The position numbers and the translations under genes are program-made. A stretch of DNA of 40,469 nucleotides from an uncultured Bacteroidota bacterium (GTDB lineage: Bacteria > Bacteroidota > Bacteroidia > Chitinophagales > LD1), in contig CAIOTH010000076.1 of the NCBI GenBank assembly GCA_903861145.1, forward strand, positions 1 to 40,469, given 5' to 3'. Position 1 is the first letter of the stretch. Each line of letters opens with the position of its first letter. This document shows, piece after piece, positions 1-9,900 of this stretch. The notes beneath the pieces are model-generated. The model saw nothing but the letters and a program-made list of their open reading frames with translations. It made no database searches and was not told the DNA's origin.

Positions 1-943
1 CATCGCTTTGCAATACATAACCGTTGGCTGCGCCGTTGGTTATTTGCAAATACTTGCTGGTTAAACTATCGTTTACCGTTAAGTGTTTGGTTGAAAAATT
101 ACCATAAATAAGAGGAGAGGAAGTTTGGCTATTGGCAATGTAGAGGCTATTGCTACCTGATTCAAAATAACCTGCCGAATACCCAAGGAAAACGTTACCC
201 GACCCGTTGTTATTGTATCCCGACTTACTGCCAATCATGGTATTTTCGTCGGCATTATTATTGCCAGCGCTAAATCCAATCAACACGTTATCGGTGCCAA
301 GAGAGGCTATACCGGCGTATGAACCTAAAGCCGTATTGTTAGTACCGGTAACATTATTGTTAAGCGCATCATAACCAACCGCCGTATTATTGCTGGCTTC
401 GGTGCTTGACTGAGCGGAATAGACGCCTATTGCAGTATTAAAATTACCGGTCGTATTACTTTGTAAGGCCTGGCTACCCAGCGCGGAGTTCGCATCGCCG
501 GTGGTGGTGTATTCAGCAGCATTAGTGCCTATTCCGGTATTATTCCGGTTGTTATAGTCGTCGCTTTTACCAGCCGAGGCACCCATGTATACTGACGACC
601 CGGAGTTATTTACCTCAAGCGCTGCTTTGCGCATATCAAAATAACCGGTACCGCTAAGTGTAAACGTAATTACATTGGCTGTTTGCTGTGTTTCAATGCG
701 GGTTGCACGGTCGGTGCTGGCAATTAAGCTCATGGTATCGGCACCGGTTGATGAAGGAGCTACCCAAGTTGCATTCCCGCTGGCATCGCTTTGTAACACA
801 TAGCCACTGGTAGCGCCGTTGGTCATTTGGAAATATTTGCTGGTTAAGCTATCATTGATGGTTAAATGGCCGGTGGCGAAATTACCATAGATAAGCGGCG
901 ATGAGGTGTTGGTGTTGGCAATGTAAAGTAAGTTGCTGCCGGT
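1..943 (-). repeat. Internal tandem repeat in collagen-like gene (783-bp period)
   Basis: Bases 1-160 and 784-943 are clearly similar and offset by exactly 783 bp (261 codons), so the reading frame is kept. Both encode a segment with SLYIAN or [18 protein letters not shown]-[IV]-N-D-S-L-T-S-K-Y, and NGAxxGYVLQSD. Between them lie diverged head-type repeats. The window starts inside the second copy, so more copies may follow. Confidence 0.75.
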
Positions 944-3028
944 TGACCCTTGCCCTGCCTGGTTACCCAACATTACGTTATTACTACCCGAATTTCCGGC
1001 ACCGTATCCTACAATTGTGTTTGAACTTGAGGTATATTGACCGCCATAACCGGTATTGGAACCGACAAATACGTTATCGTTGCCGGTTACGTATTTACCT
1101 GCGTTATCTCCTACGGCAGTATTTTCAGAACCTACGTTGTTTGAACCAAGCGCGGTACTACCCACCCCCACATTGCCGCTGCCGGTTGATGCAAATTGAA
1201 GCGCATTGTTGCCAACGCCAACATTATAATTAGCCGTTGTATTGTATTGTAATACAGAGTATCCCACTGCCACATTGTAAGAGCCGGTAGTATTTCGGTA
1301 CATAGTATTGCTCCCCACAGATGTATTATCAATTCCCCCTTTATTAACCCTTAACGCATAATATCCAAACGCCGTATTATTGGTGTTGGTATCCGATAGC
1401 AGGGCCTGATAACCCAAAGCTGTTCGCGCTGAATTGATTCCTATATAACCCGAAGCGTTGCTGTTAACCTTAAACTCCAGATCCTTGGCATCTGTTGTAC
1501 CAATAAAATTGGTTCCAGCAGTAGTTCCCGAATTACCGGTAAGGCTCCATGCATTTTGCGAGCCATCAGCGCCAGTGGCACCGGTAGCGCCAGTGGCACC
1601 CGTAGCGCCGCCACCAACACCTGTGGAGCCCGTTGCCCCGGTGGCACCCGTAGCTCCACCGCCTGCACCGGTTGAACCTGTAGCACCCGTAGAGCCGGTG
1701 GCACCTGAACCTGTCGCACCGGTAGCGCCCGCATTACCTTGCGAGCCCGTAGGGCCGGTGGCGCCTGTGGCACCGGTTGCTCCACTTCCTGTTGCGCCGG
1801 TTGCACCATTGCTACCGTTAGCTCCGGTTGAGCCGTTTGCTCCATTACTTCCGCTTAGCCCGGTGGCACCTGTTGAACCGTTAGTCCCGTTACTTCCAGT
1901 AGCGCCGGTTGCACCCGTTGCTCCCTGCGCACCGTTACTTCCTGCATTTCCCTGCACGCCCTGAGAACCTTGTACACCCTGACTACCAGTTGCACCGGTT
2001 ATACCTTGTATACCCTGTGCACCTGTTGCACCCGTAACGCCCGCAACACCTTGCGAACCTGCTGCGCCGGTTGCTCCGTCATTACCCGTTGCGCCGCTTG
2101 GCCCCGTTGCTCCACCCCCCGAACCGGTAACACCGGTAGGCCCTGTAGCTCCGGTTGCACCTGTAGCACCACCACCCGGCCCCTGGTCGCCCGTTGCTCC
2201 TGTTGCGCCTGTAGCACCAACACCCGTAGCACCATTTGCGCCTGTTGCACCGTTATTGCCTGTTGGCCCTGTGGCACCTGTTGCACCAGCAGCGCCCTGA
2301 GACCCTGCGTTACCTTGCACACCCTGTGCTCCCTGCGAACCTTGAACACCCTGTAAACCCGTAGGCCCTGTTGCTCCGACTGTTCCATTTGTTCCGTTTG
2401 TTCCATCCTGGCCTGAAGGGCCGGTCGCTCCCGAAGGCCCTGTTGCTCCTCCGCCTGAGCCTGTAGCTCCGGTGGCACCCGTTGTTCCGGCACCGGTGGC
2501 GCCTGTAATGCCCTGGGCACCTGCAGCTCCCACGTTTCCGGTTGGGCCGGTAACACCCGTGGCACCCGTTAAACCAACCCCTGTAGCACCGGTTGCGCCT
2601 GCAATTCCTTGAGCCCCCGTTGCCCCGGTTGCTCCGTTAGTTGCATTACCTGCAAACAAAGCGTATGGAACACTCTGTAATTGCGTAGTGCCCATATCTG
2701 TGAAGGCGGTTCCGCCTGTTTCGTCAATTTCTATTTGCAAATATTTTGCGCCATTTCCCCAATTTACGCTGCTCAGGCTGCCATCGCTACCTATTACATG
2801 CGTAATAAGCCCAAACTGGTTGGTTGTAACTGTATCCGATTCCTGGTAAACAATGGTTCCGGTTGGGCTTACGTCGTGAATAAGGTATTTAACATTAACC
2901 AGGTGGTTTTGAAGCACCGCTCCCTGCGCATCGCGCACTACGGCCTGGTAATTAATGCCTTGTGGGGCCTGGGCCATACTATTAATTGCAAACATGACGA
3001 TAACGAATAGAGGGGTCAACTTTTTCAT
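1..3028 (-). CDS. Collagen-like surface fibre protein, 3' end outside window
   Basis: The frame is open from an ATG at 3028 to base 1, giving at least 1009 residues; the C-terminus lies beyond the window. A signal peptide (residues 1-19, ending SMAQ) is followed by a globular N-terminal domain starting [12 protein letters not shown] (about 20-127). A long Gly-X-Y collagen-like tract rich in GATGATG, GPTG and GAQG fills about 130-487. Then come head-like repeats of the NTAVGxxAL type, interrupted twice by a 53-residue module containing SSPLIYGNF and NDSLTSKY. The same N-terminal domain and layout occur in the complete protein at 23430-26090, so an S74 chaperone end is likely here too, but that is inference. 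No T9SS tail is visible in the part present. A trimeric, collagen-like extracellular fibre is the likely structure; its ligand is unknown. Confidence 0.85.
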   Translation of the reverse strand, partial: MKKLTPLFVIVMFAINSMAQAPQGINYQAVVRDAQGAVLQNHLVNVKYLIHDVSPTGTIVYQESDTVTTNQFGLITHVIGSDGSLSSVNWGNGAKYLQIEIDETGGTAFTDMGTTQLQSVPYALFAGNATNGATGATGAQGIAGATGATGVGLTGATGVTGPTGNVGAAGAQGITGATGAGTTGATGATGSGGGATGPSGATGPSGQDGTNGTNGTVGATGPTGLQGVQGSQGAQGVQGNAGSQGAAGATGATGPTGNNGATGANGATGVGATGATGATGDQGPGGGATGATGATGPTGVTGSGGGATGPSGATGNDGATGAAGSQGVAGVTGATGAQGIQGITGATGSQGVQGSQGVQGNAGSNGAQGATGATGATGSNGTNGSTGATGLSGSNGANGSTGANGSNGATGATGSGATGATGATGPTGSQGNAGATGATGSGATGSTGATGSTGAGGGATGATGATGSTGVGGGATGATGATGATGADGSQNAWSLTGNSGTTAGTNFIGTTDAKDLEFKVNSNASGYIGINSARTALGYQALLSDTNTNNTAFGYYALRVNKGGIDNTSVGSNTMYRNTTGSYNVAVGYSVLQYNTTANYNVGVGNNALQFASTGSGNVGVGSTALGSNNVGSENTAVGDNAGKYVTGNDNVFVGSNTGYGGQYTSSSNTIVGYGAGNSGSNNVMLGNQAGQGSTGSNLLYIANTNTSSPLIYGNFATGHLTINDSLTSKYFQMTNGATSGYVLQSDASGNATWVAPSSTGADTMSLIASTDRATRIETQQTANVITFTLSGTGYFDMRKAALEVNNSGSSVYMGASAGKSDDYNNRNNTGIGTNAAEYTTTGDANSALGSQALQSNTTGNFNTAIGVYSAQSSTEASNNTAVGYDALNNNVTGTNNTALGSYAGIASLGTDNVLIGFSAGNNNADENTMIGSKSGYNNNGSGNVFLGYSAGYFESGSNSLYIANSQTSSPLIYGNFSTKHLTVNDSLTSKYLQITNGAANGYVLQSD

Positions 3029-3186
3029 AGGCCTTGGGTTTTTTGTAAGATTATAGTAGAAAATTTAAACAACCAAAAACGGGTGTTAAACTATTAGGCG
3101 CTAAAATGAAAAATAGTACTCGCTGTAAAACAATAAAAGGGGGCTACAAAAGGGCTACAAAATTATAACTTATTGATTTACAATAT

Positions 3187-5004
3187 TTAAAGATTAGACA
3201 AAAACTGATAAATATCCCCTTCGGGCGCAAGCCCCAATTTTTTACGAAGTCTATAGCGCGCCATTTTTACTGATAAGGGTGATATATTTTTAAGCAAACT
3301 GATGTCTTTATTTGAGAGATTCATTTTAAAAAAGCTGCAAAGTTCGATTTCGGATTTGGTAAGTTCAGGAAATCGGGCAATTACCTTTTGGGTAAATTCC
3401 GTATTTACCTTTTCAATATTCTCCTGAAACATGATTGTCTTTTCCTGAGAATTGGTAATCACTCCAAGTTCGGCAACCAGGTTATTAATTGACTCTTTTT
3501 GTTCAAGGGGTTTTTTGTTCTTTATATCTCCCAACTTATTAAGCATGGTTAGGTTCATGTTTTTTATTCCCGATAGGTATAAGCTTAGTTCCGAAATGTC
3601 TTTCTTTTTATACTCCAGCTCCCGGGTCAGCTTTTCGCGTTCAAGGCGCTGTATATCAAATTGTGCTTCAGATAGTTGCCGGGCAATTTTTTCCAATTCA
3701 ATTTCATCCCGTTGTATTTTTAACTCGCTTTGCTGAAGCCTTATCTGGTCCTTTTGTATCCTGCTTTTGTTCCTGTAAAAAACATAAAGCAAAATACACA
3801 GCCCGGTACCCAAAATGAACGTGATTATCAAAAACAGCAAATTACTTTTGGCTTCGCCGCGCGCACTTTTCAAATCACGGTCACGTAACAACAAACGATT
3901 TTGATATAATTCAAGCTGGGTATTAAACTTGTACATTTCGCTACTAATCATGGCATCGCTCAAAGTCTTTAACGCCTTGCTATTATTATTTGAAATAGAA
4001 TCTTTTAGCGACGAAAGTTGCTCCTGGGCCTTGAGAGCCTCCTTAAAATTTCCGGTAGTTAAATAGTATTGCAGCAGTAGCTCATAATACCCTAAAACAT
4101 GTGCCTGGCTAACAAATTTTTTGCTATGAACTAAGGTGGCAATTAAACTCAACTGTGTCCATAGGTCGCCCAGGTTTCTTTGAGCAAGAAATACGTTACC
4201 CAGGCCTAACCGCGATTTCACAATATCCTGATGGATGTTGAGCACCGTATAACTTGCAATATTTGCCTTGTATAGTACGGCTGCCGCACCCAGGTTACCC
4301 TGGGCCAAAAGCAACTGCGCCATGTTATCTACAATGCTGCACTTAAGAATTGAATCTTCGGTGTGGTTCAAAGTAAGTACCGAATCGGCCATCTTAAAGT
4401 GCCGGTAAGCATCGGCGTAATTTCGTTCCTTAAAAAGACATATTCCCAGATTATTTTGCGCTCCGGCTATCCAGGTGGGCATACCCGTATTTTGAGCTTC
4501 ATTTATTGCCAATTGATAATAGTGGCCTGCACTATCAAGCTCATTATTTTTTAAATAAAATGAAGCCAGCTTTCCCGAAAGATTGTATGAAGTGGAGGTA
4601 GAAGCGGCATGCGCCAATTTATAAGAGGCTAATGCTTTTTTAACGTAATCAATAGATAAGTAAGGAGCGCCGGCTTCGTTTAGTAGTGAAGAAAAATCTG
4701 CATAAAGACGTGATACGGCTTCAAACGAGTCGCGCGCATAAGGTACAAGCATAAGTCCTAACTGAAAGGTTTGGATAGCCTGGCTTTTTTTTTGTGGGTC
4801 GGTCGCCAAACGGCTTGCCAATGTATCCAGTTGCCTTATTCCTGCACCGGCGTGAATCGTGTCGGACAAGTATTGATTCAAAATTGAATCGCTTAGATAA
4901 AAATGCAGTTCATTGTTTTCAGCTACGCCAGCAATTGGATTTACTAACCCCAACAATAGCAACGGAAGACCTAATAGAAATAATTTTAAATTGACAGCAG
5001 GCAT
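3187..5004 (-). CDS. TPR-membrane-coiled coil-HTH transcriptional regulator
   Basis: The 605 residues begin with a signal peptide or anchor (1-28), followed by a helical TPR-like region (about 40-370) with recognisable repeats such as the one containing AGAQNNLGICLFKERNYADA. One transmembrane segment lies at about 386-408, then a long charged coiled coil (about 410-480). A C-terminal LuxR-like helix-turn-helix spans about 545-600, with LTKSEIELCSFF, LSNKDIS and SVKMARYRLRKKLGL. This is a common Bacteroidota architecture in which a periplasmic TPR sensor is linked through the membrane to a cytoplasmic DNA-binding domain. It lies 126 bp downstream of the PorP/OmpA gene and 158 bp upstream of the collagen-like gene, all on one strand, so it may control one of these surface genes. 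That link is inference; the ligand is unknown. Confidence 0.8.
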   Translation of the reverse strand: MPAVNLKLFLLGLPLLLLGLVNPIAGVAENNELHFYLSDSILNQYLSDTIHAGAGIRQLDTLASRLATDPQKKSQAIQTFQLGLMLVPYARDSFEAVSRLYADFSSLLNEAGAPYLSIDYVKKALASYKLAHAASTSTSYNLSGKLASFYLKNNELDSAGHYYQLAINEAQNTGMPTWIAGAQNNLGICLFKERNYADAYRHFKMADSVLTLNHTEDSILKCSIVDNMAQLLLAQGNLGAAAVLYKANIASYTVLNIHQDIVKSRLGLGNVFLAQRNLGDLWTQLSLIATLVHSKKFVSQAHVLGYYELLLQYYLTTGNFKEALKAQEQLSSLKDSISNNNSKALKTLSDAMISSEMYKFNTQLELYQNRLLLRDRDLKSARGEAKSNLLFLIITFILGTGLCILLYVFYRNKSRIQKDQIRLQQSELKIQRDEIELEKIARQLSEAQFDIQRLEREKLTRELEYKKKDISELSLYLSGIKNMNLTMLNKLGDIKNKKPLEQKESINNLVAELGVITNSQEKTIMFQENIEKVNTEFTQKVIARFPELTKSEIELCSFFKMNLSNKDISLLKNISPLSVKMARYRLRKKLGLAPEGDIYQFLSNL

Positions 5005-5082
5005 GGTTCAATAAGCGGGTACTAGCTTTGCAGCAAAAATAGCATACAACCCCAAAGTTTGAGCCCCGAATCTTAAGAAAGA

Positions 5083-5111
5083 CAAATTTATACAGTGCAT
5101 CAACATAGCAA
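5083..5111 (-). promoter_or_regulatory. Bacteroidota-type promoter for the TPR-HTH gene
   Basis: On the minus strand a -33 TTG (5111-5109), an 18-bp spacer and a -7 TAAATTTG (5090-5083) fit the Bacteroidota pattern TTG-N(17-23)-TAnnTTTG, about 80 bp before the ATG at 5004. A second -7-like TATTTTTG lies at 5041-5034 without a well-spaced -33. Confidence 0.45.
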
Positions 5112-5129
5112 TACAGCTACAAAAAATTT

Positions 5130-6947
5130 CTACTCCTTAACGATTGTAAATTCAACCCTACGGTTTAGCTTTCTTCCGTCGTCATTACCGTTATCGGCAA
5201 TAGGGAAGCTGCTACCCAGGCCCTGGAATTCAAGACGGGCGGATTCAATGCCGTGACTTATCAGATAATCGGCAACGCTTTGCGCACGGCCCATACTTAA
5301 CTTTTCGTTCGAAGCATCATTTCCAATAATATCAGTATAACCAATTATAAGTATATGAACACTTGGAAAACGTTTCATAAACGCGGTAAGCTCATCCAAC
5401 TGTTTGCGGCTTTTAGGCAACAAGCTAAATTTATTGTAATCGAAATAAATCCGCTCTAATCGGTACGAATTTCCTTTTACACTTTGCCCATTACCAAAGC
5501 TCTTCGTGGCCAAAACATCATCCGTTTCCTTCGACATCTTGTCAACTATCTTATTATACTCGCCCGGTTGAACATGTAACACCTGTGCGTTTTTAGGTTT
5601 CTGCGATTTACCCGTTAGCGTTTGTGGTTTTTCAGCACTTATCTGCTCCTCCTCCGCTTCTTTTTGCGCTTGCATACGCTCGCCTTTGCCTATAGGCCGT
5701 GGTAATGGACGTTTACGTTCTTCACTCTGCTCCTGCACATTAATGAGTTTTGCCAGCTGGTCAACTTTCTTTGCCAGGCTATCCGACATTCTTTGCTGAT
5801 CATCGGCCGCGGCACGTAGGCTATCGTTTGATTTTTGCAGCGCTTGTGTTTGCACCGAAGCACTATCTAAAGCCTGCTGTGCCGAATCGGCCTTAGCAGC
5901 TAAGGCCAGGCTCTCTTTTTGCATTTTAGCCAGTGAGTCTTTTTCTATCTCAATTTTCGACTCGTATTTTTTCTTCACCCGGTAATTGCTTGGTAAATGG
6001 AAACCCGCCGTGATTTCATGGGTAGAGCCCACCTGCCCGTTAATGGCCGGTTGCGTTGTATAATCATACGCATAAGCAATGGTAAACATGTTAAACACAT
6101 TTACCCCGGCCATACCTATTACGCCAAACGAGTTGCGATAGCCGCCACCCAGGAAAACAATATTTTTATAATCGAGCATGGCGGTGGCGTCAAACTGAAA
6201 ACCGGTGGCAGGCCCTTTGCGCATAAATAGCTGCGGTGTTATATTAAACTTGCCGTCGAGCAAGCTGATTTTGTATTGGGCAAAGGCAGTATAATGCCTT
6301 ACGTAAACATAATTGGCGGCCATACCGGGTACGGCGTAATTAGCCAAAGGCTGCAAAATATTAGGAATTGAAACGCCAACCAAAAGTCCCTTCCATTTAT
6401 ATCCCAAACCAATGTTCATATCAAACACCATTTTCATTGGTTTTTGCAATAGCAGACCGGGGTCGTTTAAATCGGTAGTAGTTGCACTACTAAAATCAAT
6501 ACGGTTGGTAAAAATACCGGCCTGCAGCCCTATCGAAATTTGGTGGTCTTTAGCAAACCTGAACTTTTGTGCGTACGACAATGCAGCATTGACTGTATTG
6601 AAAATCCCGATTTTATCATTTACTACGTAACCACCAATTCCAATCTGGTCTTTCCATAATGAAGCTTCGGCAGTGGCGCCACCTGTATTGGGATGGCCGG
6701 GCATATTACCCCATTGTGTACGATAAAAACCAAACGCCCTATACTCATTATCAATACCGGTAAAGCCGGGGTTAATTAAATATTTATTGAAAAAATAAGA
6801 ACTGTAAACCGGTATTTGCTGGCTGTAAACCTGCATGCTTAACAAAGCAAACAAAAGCAATAAGCACGGCCCCGCTATGCCCGGAAGTAATTTACCGGTG
6901 CGAATAGTAAAGCGTTTGAGATTAAGTAAATCGTTTTTCATGCTCAA
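5130..6947 (-). CDS. PorP/SprF-family T9SS outer-membrane protein fused to OmpA domain
   Basis: The 605 residues start with an N-terminal extension and signal sequence (cleavage near residue 42, VYSQ; Met3 is an alternative start). A PorP/SprF beta-barrel follows (about 44-330), with IPVYSSYFFNKYLINPGFTG and an early YRTQWGNMPG, typical of the family. Residues about 335-400 are a Ser/Asp/Gln-rich coiled coil. The end (about 495-605) is an OmpA-like peptidoglycan-binding domain: YFDYNKFSLLP, GYTDIIGND, NEKLSMGRAQSVADYL and a terminal NRRVEF. It starts 5 bp after the giant adhesin gene, so the two are almost certainly cotranscribed. SprF homologues are needed for secretion of SprB-type adhesins. 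The OmpA tail would tie the adhesin's export or anchoring site to the cell wall, which is inferred. Confidence 0.88.
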   Translation of the reverse strand: MSMKNDLLNLKRFTIRTGKLLPGIAGPCLLLLFALLSMQVYSQQIPVYSSYFFNKYLINPGFTGIDNEYRAFGFYRTQWGNMPGHPNTGGATAEASLWKDQIGIGGYVVNDKIGIFNTVNAALSYAQKFRFAKDHQISIGLQAGIFTNRIDFSSATTTDLNDPGLLLQKPMKMVFDMNIGLGYKWKGLLVGVSIPNILQPLANYAVPGMAANYVYVRHYTAFAQYKISLLDGKFNITPQLFMRKGPATGFQFDATAMLDYKNIVFLGGGYRNSFGVIGMAGVNVFNMFTIAYAYDYTTQPAINGQVGSTHEITAGFHLPSNYRVKKKYESKIEIEKDSLAKMQKESLALAAKADSAQQALDSASVQTQALQKSNDSLRAAADDQQRMSDSLAKKVDQLAKLINVQEQSEERKRPLPRPIGKGERMQAQKEAEEEQISAEKPQTLTGKSQKPKNAQVLHVQPGEYNKIVDKMSKETDDVLATKSFGNGQSVKGNSYRLERIYFDYNKFSLLPKSRKQLDELTAFMKRFPSVHILIIGYTDIIGNDASNEKLSMGRAQSVADYLISHGIESARLEFQGLGSSFPIADNGNDDGRKLNRRVEFTIVKE

Positions 6948-6952
6948 TAGTT

Positions 6953-9900
6953 TTAGCGCGGTGCATCCACTATGTTAATGTCTCCTTTATAAACTGCGTT
7001 ATTTTGACTTGGTACTTTAAGTATATAGAAATACGTGCCATCAGGCAGTTTCTTTCCATTCCGCTGATCAATACCTGCCCACTCGTTGTTATAGTCGGTT
7101 GATGTATAAACTACTTCCCCCCAGCGGTCAAAAATTGTAACCACAGCGTCCGGATATTTAATCAGATCAATCTTCCACGTATCGTTAACACCATCACCAT
7201 TTGGCGTAATTGTGTTTGGCAACTCGGGCAAATCAAGCACATCAATATAACCGGTGTATTGTACAAAGCAGGCCTTATCAAACGAGTCCATAAATATTGT
7301 TATGGTATAAGTTTCGCTTACCTGTGGTTGTATTTGCACCCATGTATTGGTGTTAACTATATAAGGCACCGGTGGTGAGAAAACAACCGTCCATGGATTA
7401 GCATTCATTTTTGTAAAGTTTGCATAACTGCGATTAGTTAGAATTATCGAATCGCGTGGAAGCAACGAATCATTCAACCAAACCCTTCCATCAATCGAAT
7501 CAGGCTGGCCGATAGAAATATCCAAAGTGTCTTTACAATTATTAGCATCGGCAACTATAACCTGGTAGTTATTTGCCGAAAGGTTATAGAACACATTATA
7601 AACCTGTGGCGCGCCTCCGTTTAAGCTAAATGTGTAAGTGCTACGGTCGGCCGGTAACGGATAAATTTTGATAACGCCACTGTTGGCATCGTAACATTGA
7701 ACGCTATCAACCACAATGGAGTCACGAGAGGGTACAAACGGCGGAATATTTACATCCAAACTATCCAAACATCCATTACTGTCAATAACAGAAACCACAT
7801 AACTACCGGCACCCAGGCTATTGAAAATATTGCCCGATTGCGAAATCGAATTGCTGGTAGTAAGGTTAACGAGGTTATAAATGTACGACGGCGTTCCACC
7901 TATTGCCGTTACGTTTAAAACAGCATCAGTTCGGCCAAAGCAGGTAATACCCCCTTGTAAAAGATTGCTATCGATTAGCAACGAGGTGGGCTGGCTAAGG
8001 CTTGCTGCAAAAGTAGTTGAGCAGCCAAATGAATCGGTAACTATATAATTAGTGCTACCCGCTGCAAGGCTATCAAACTGAATTACTGATGTATCAAAGG
8101 TTACTCCATTTACCGAGAATGGGAGTACCCCATTGGACATAGTTATAACCGTTTGACCGTCGTGTGAGCCATTGCATTTCGGATTTACGGTAGCAATGGT
8201 ACCGTTTAGCATGCTACCTGCAGAAATAGTAAACAAAACCTGTTCCTGGCACCCAAGGCTATCGCTAACAAAAACATCATAGCTGCCAAGCGCACCGGTA
8301 ATGGTAACCGTATCATAGTAATTATACAAGGCACCAAAGTAAACATCGTAAGATGGGACCCCACCGGTAGTAGTTAACAACACCGAACCTGTTGTTGCCG
8401 AACACACAGTTGAATGCGGCGTTACGGTTGTTATCATAGTATCCGGTTGCCATAAACTAAACGAATCCACATATAGGCAACCACTTTGGTCGCTTACGGC
8501 AAAAACATTATTACCGGGATAAAAAGTATACTGGTTAAACTGGTTAATACCATTGTACGGTGGGTAACCACCCGTAACATTTAAACTGCCATTAACAGAC
8601 CCGCCATGGCATTTAATACCACTGCCGCTATCAATAGAGACCGTAAAGCTTATGAAGTTTTGAACGATGTTAAAATAAATGGTGGTATCGCAAGCGCCGT
8701 TTGATACTACAACGTTATACTGCCCGGGAGAAAGATTACCAATTGAATCGGCGGAAGAAACAAAGTTATTAAACTGATCGAACCACTGAATGCCATAGAA
8801 GCCGATGTTTTGTGGCGTTGTAAAATCTATTTTGGCACTACCATTGTTGCCGGTGCAGGCATTAAAGGTATCTACAAAAGCCGTAAAGCCGTTGGCCGAA
8901 TTGATCGTAAATGAACCGGTGTCCTGGCATTGGTTATTATCGGTTACAGTAAAAGTGTAATGGCCTGCTGCCAGGTTATATACATCCGTTCCAAAGCCAT
9001 GTTGGCCCGTATTAAGCGAATACGAAAACGGATAAGTACCCCCGGTAACGTTAATATAGATGGAACCGTTATTACTCTCATTACTGCAAACAGTTGGACT
9101 GGCACTACCGCTATCAGCTATTAAAGTATCGGGTTGCGAAACTGAGAAACTGACTATTACCGGACAACCACTTGCATCGGTAACTGTATCCTGATAAGTG
9201 CCATAAGGATAACTGAACTGGCCGGTGCCGTTGTAGGGTGGCACACCACCGGTTGCCGCTACTGAAACCTGTGCCTGGCCACCATAGCAAGGTACTTGTT
9301 GAACTATTGAGCTTGTAGCCGACATTGGCAAGGGTGCAAAAACGGCTGCTTGCACGGTGCTACTGCAACCGCCTAAATTGGTAACGGTATATGTATAGAA
9401 GCCCTGGCCAAGGCTATCGAAGGTGTAGGTTGAGGCAAATTGATTGCCATTAACTGTAAATGGCCCTGTAGTGGTGCCGGATACTATTGAAATAGTTATG
9501 GACCCATCATGGCTGGCGTAGCAAACGGGATTTGCTGAAGTTGCTTGCGCAACAATGCCGGAGTCCGGTTGCACGTTTATACTAACTGAAGTATTGCAGT
9601 TATTGGCGTCGTAAATATTAAGGGTGTAAAAACCAATTGAAACGTTTACAATAGAAACGGAGTCGTTATAATTATAGCCATTGCCCTGGAATGAAGTTGA
9701 GTACGGCTGAACCCCACCGTTTGTGGTAAGCTCGATTGTAGCACTGCTATTAGCTGCACAACCAGGAGGTGTAACAGAATAGCCTGCGTTTAATGGCAAC
9801 GGTTGCCATAAAGTAACGTCCTGGCTTGCAGGGCAGCCTTGTGCATCCTGCACGGTTACGGTATTGGTACCGGCATAAAACTGGTAACCACCGGTACCGC

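Noticed and set aside
1458-1964. Plus-strand open frame rich in Pro-Val-Ala-Pro
   Set aside because: It is the antisense of the GATG collagen-like codons; the same artefact occurs at 25123-25725 opposite the second collagen-like gene.
1570-2650. Dense short repeats that resemble a CRISPR or microsatellite array
   Set aside because: They encode Gly-X-Y collagen triplets in one open minus-strand frame; there are no constant-length spacers and no cas genes.
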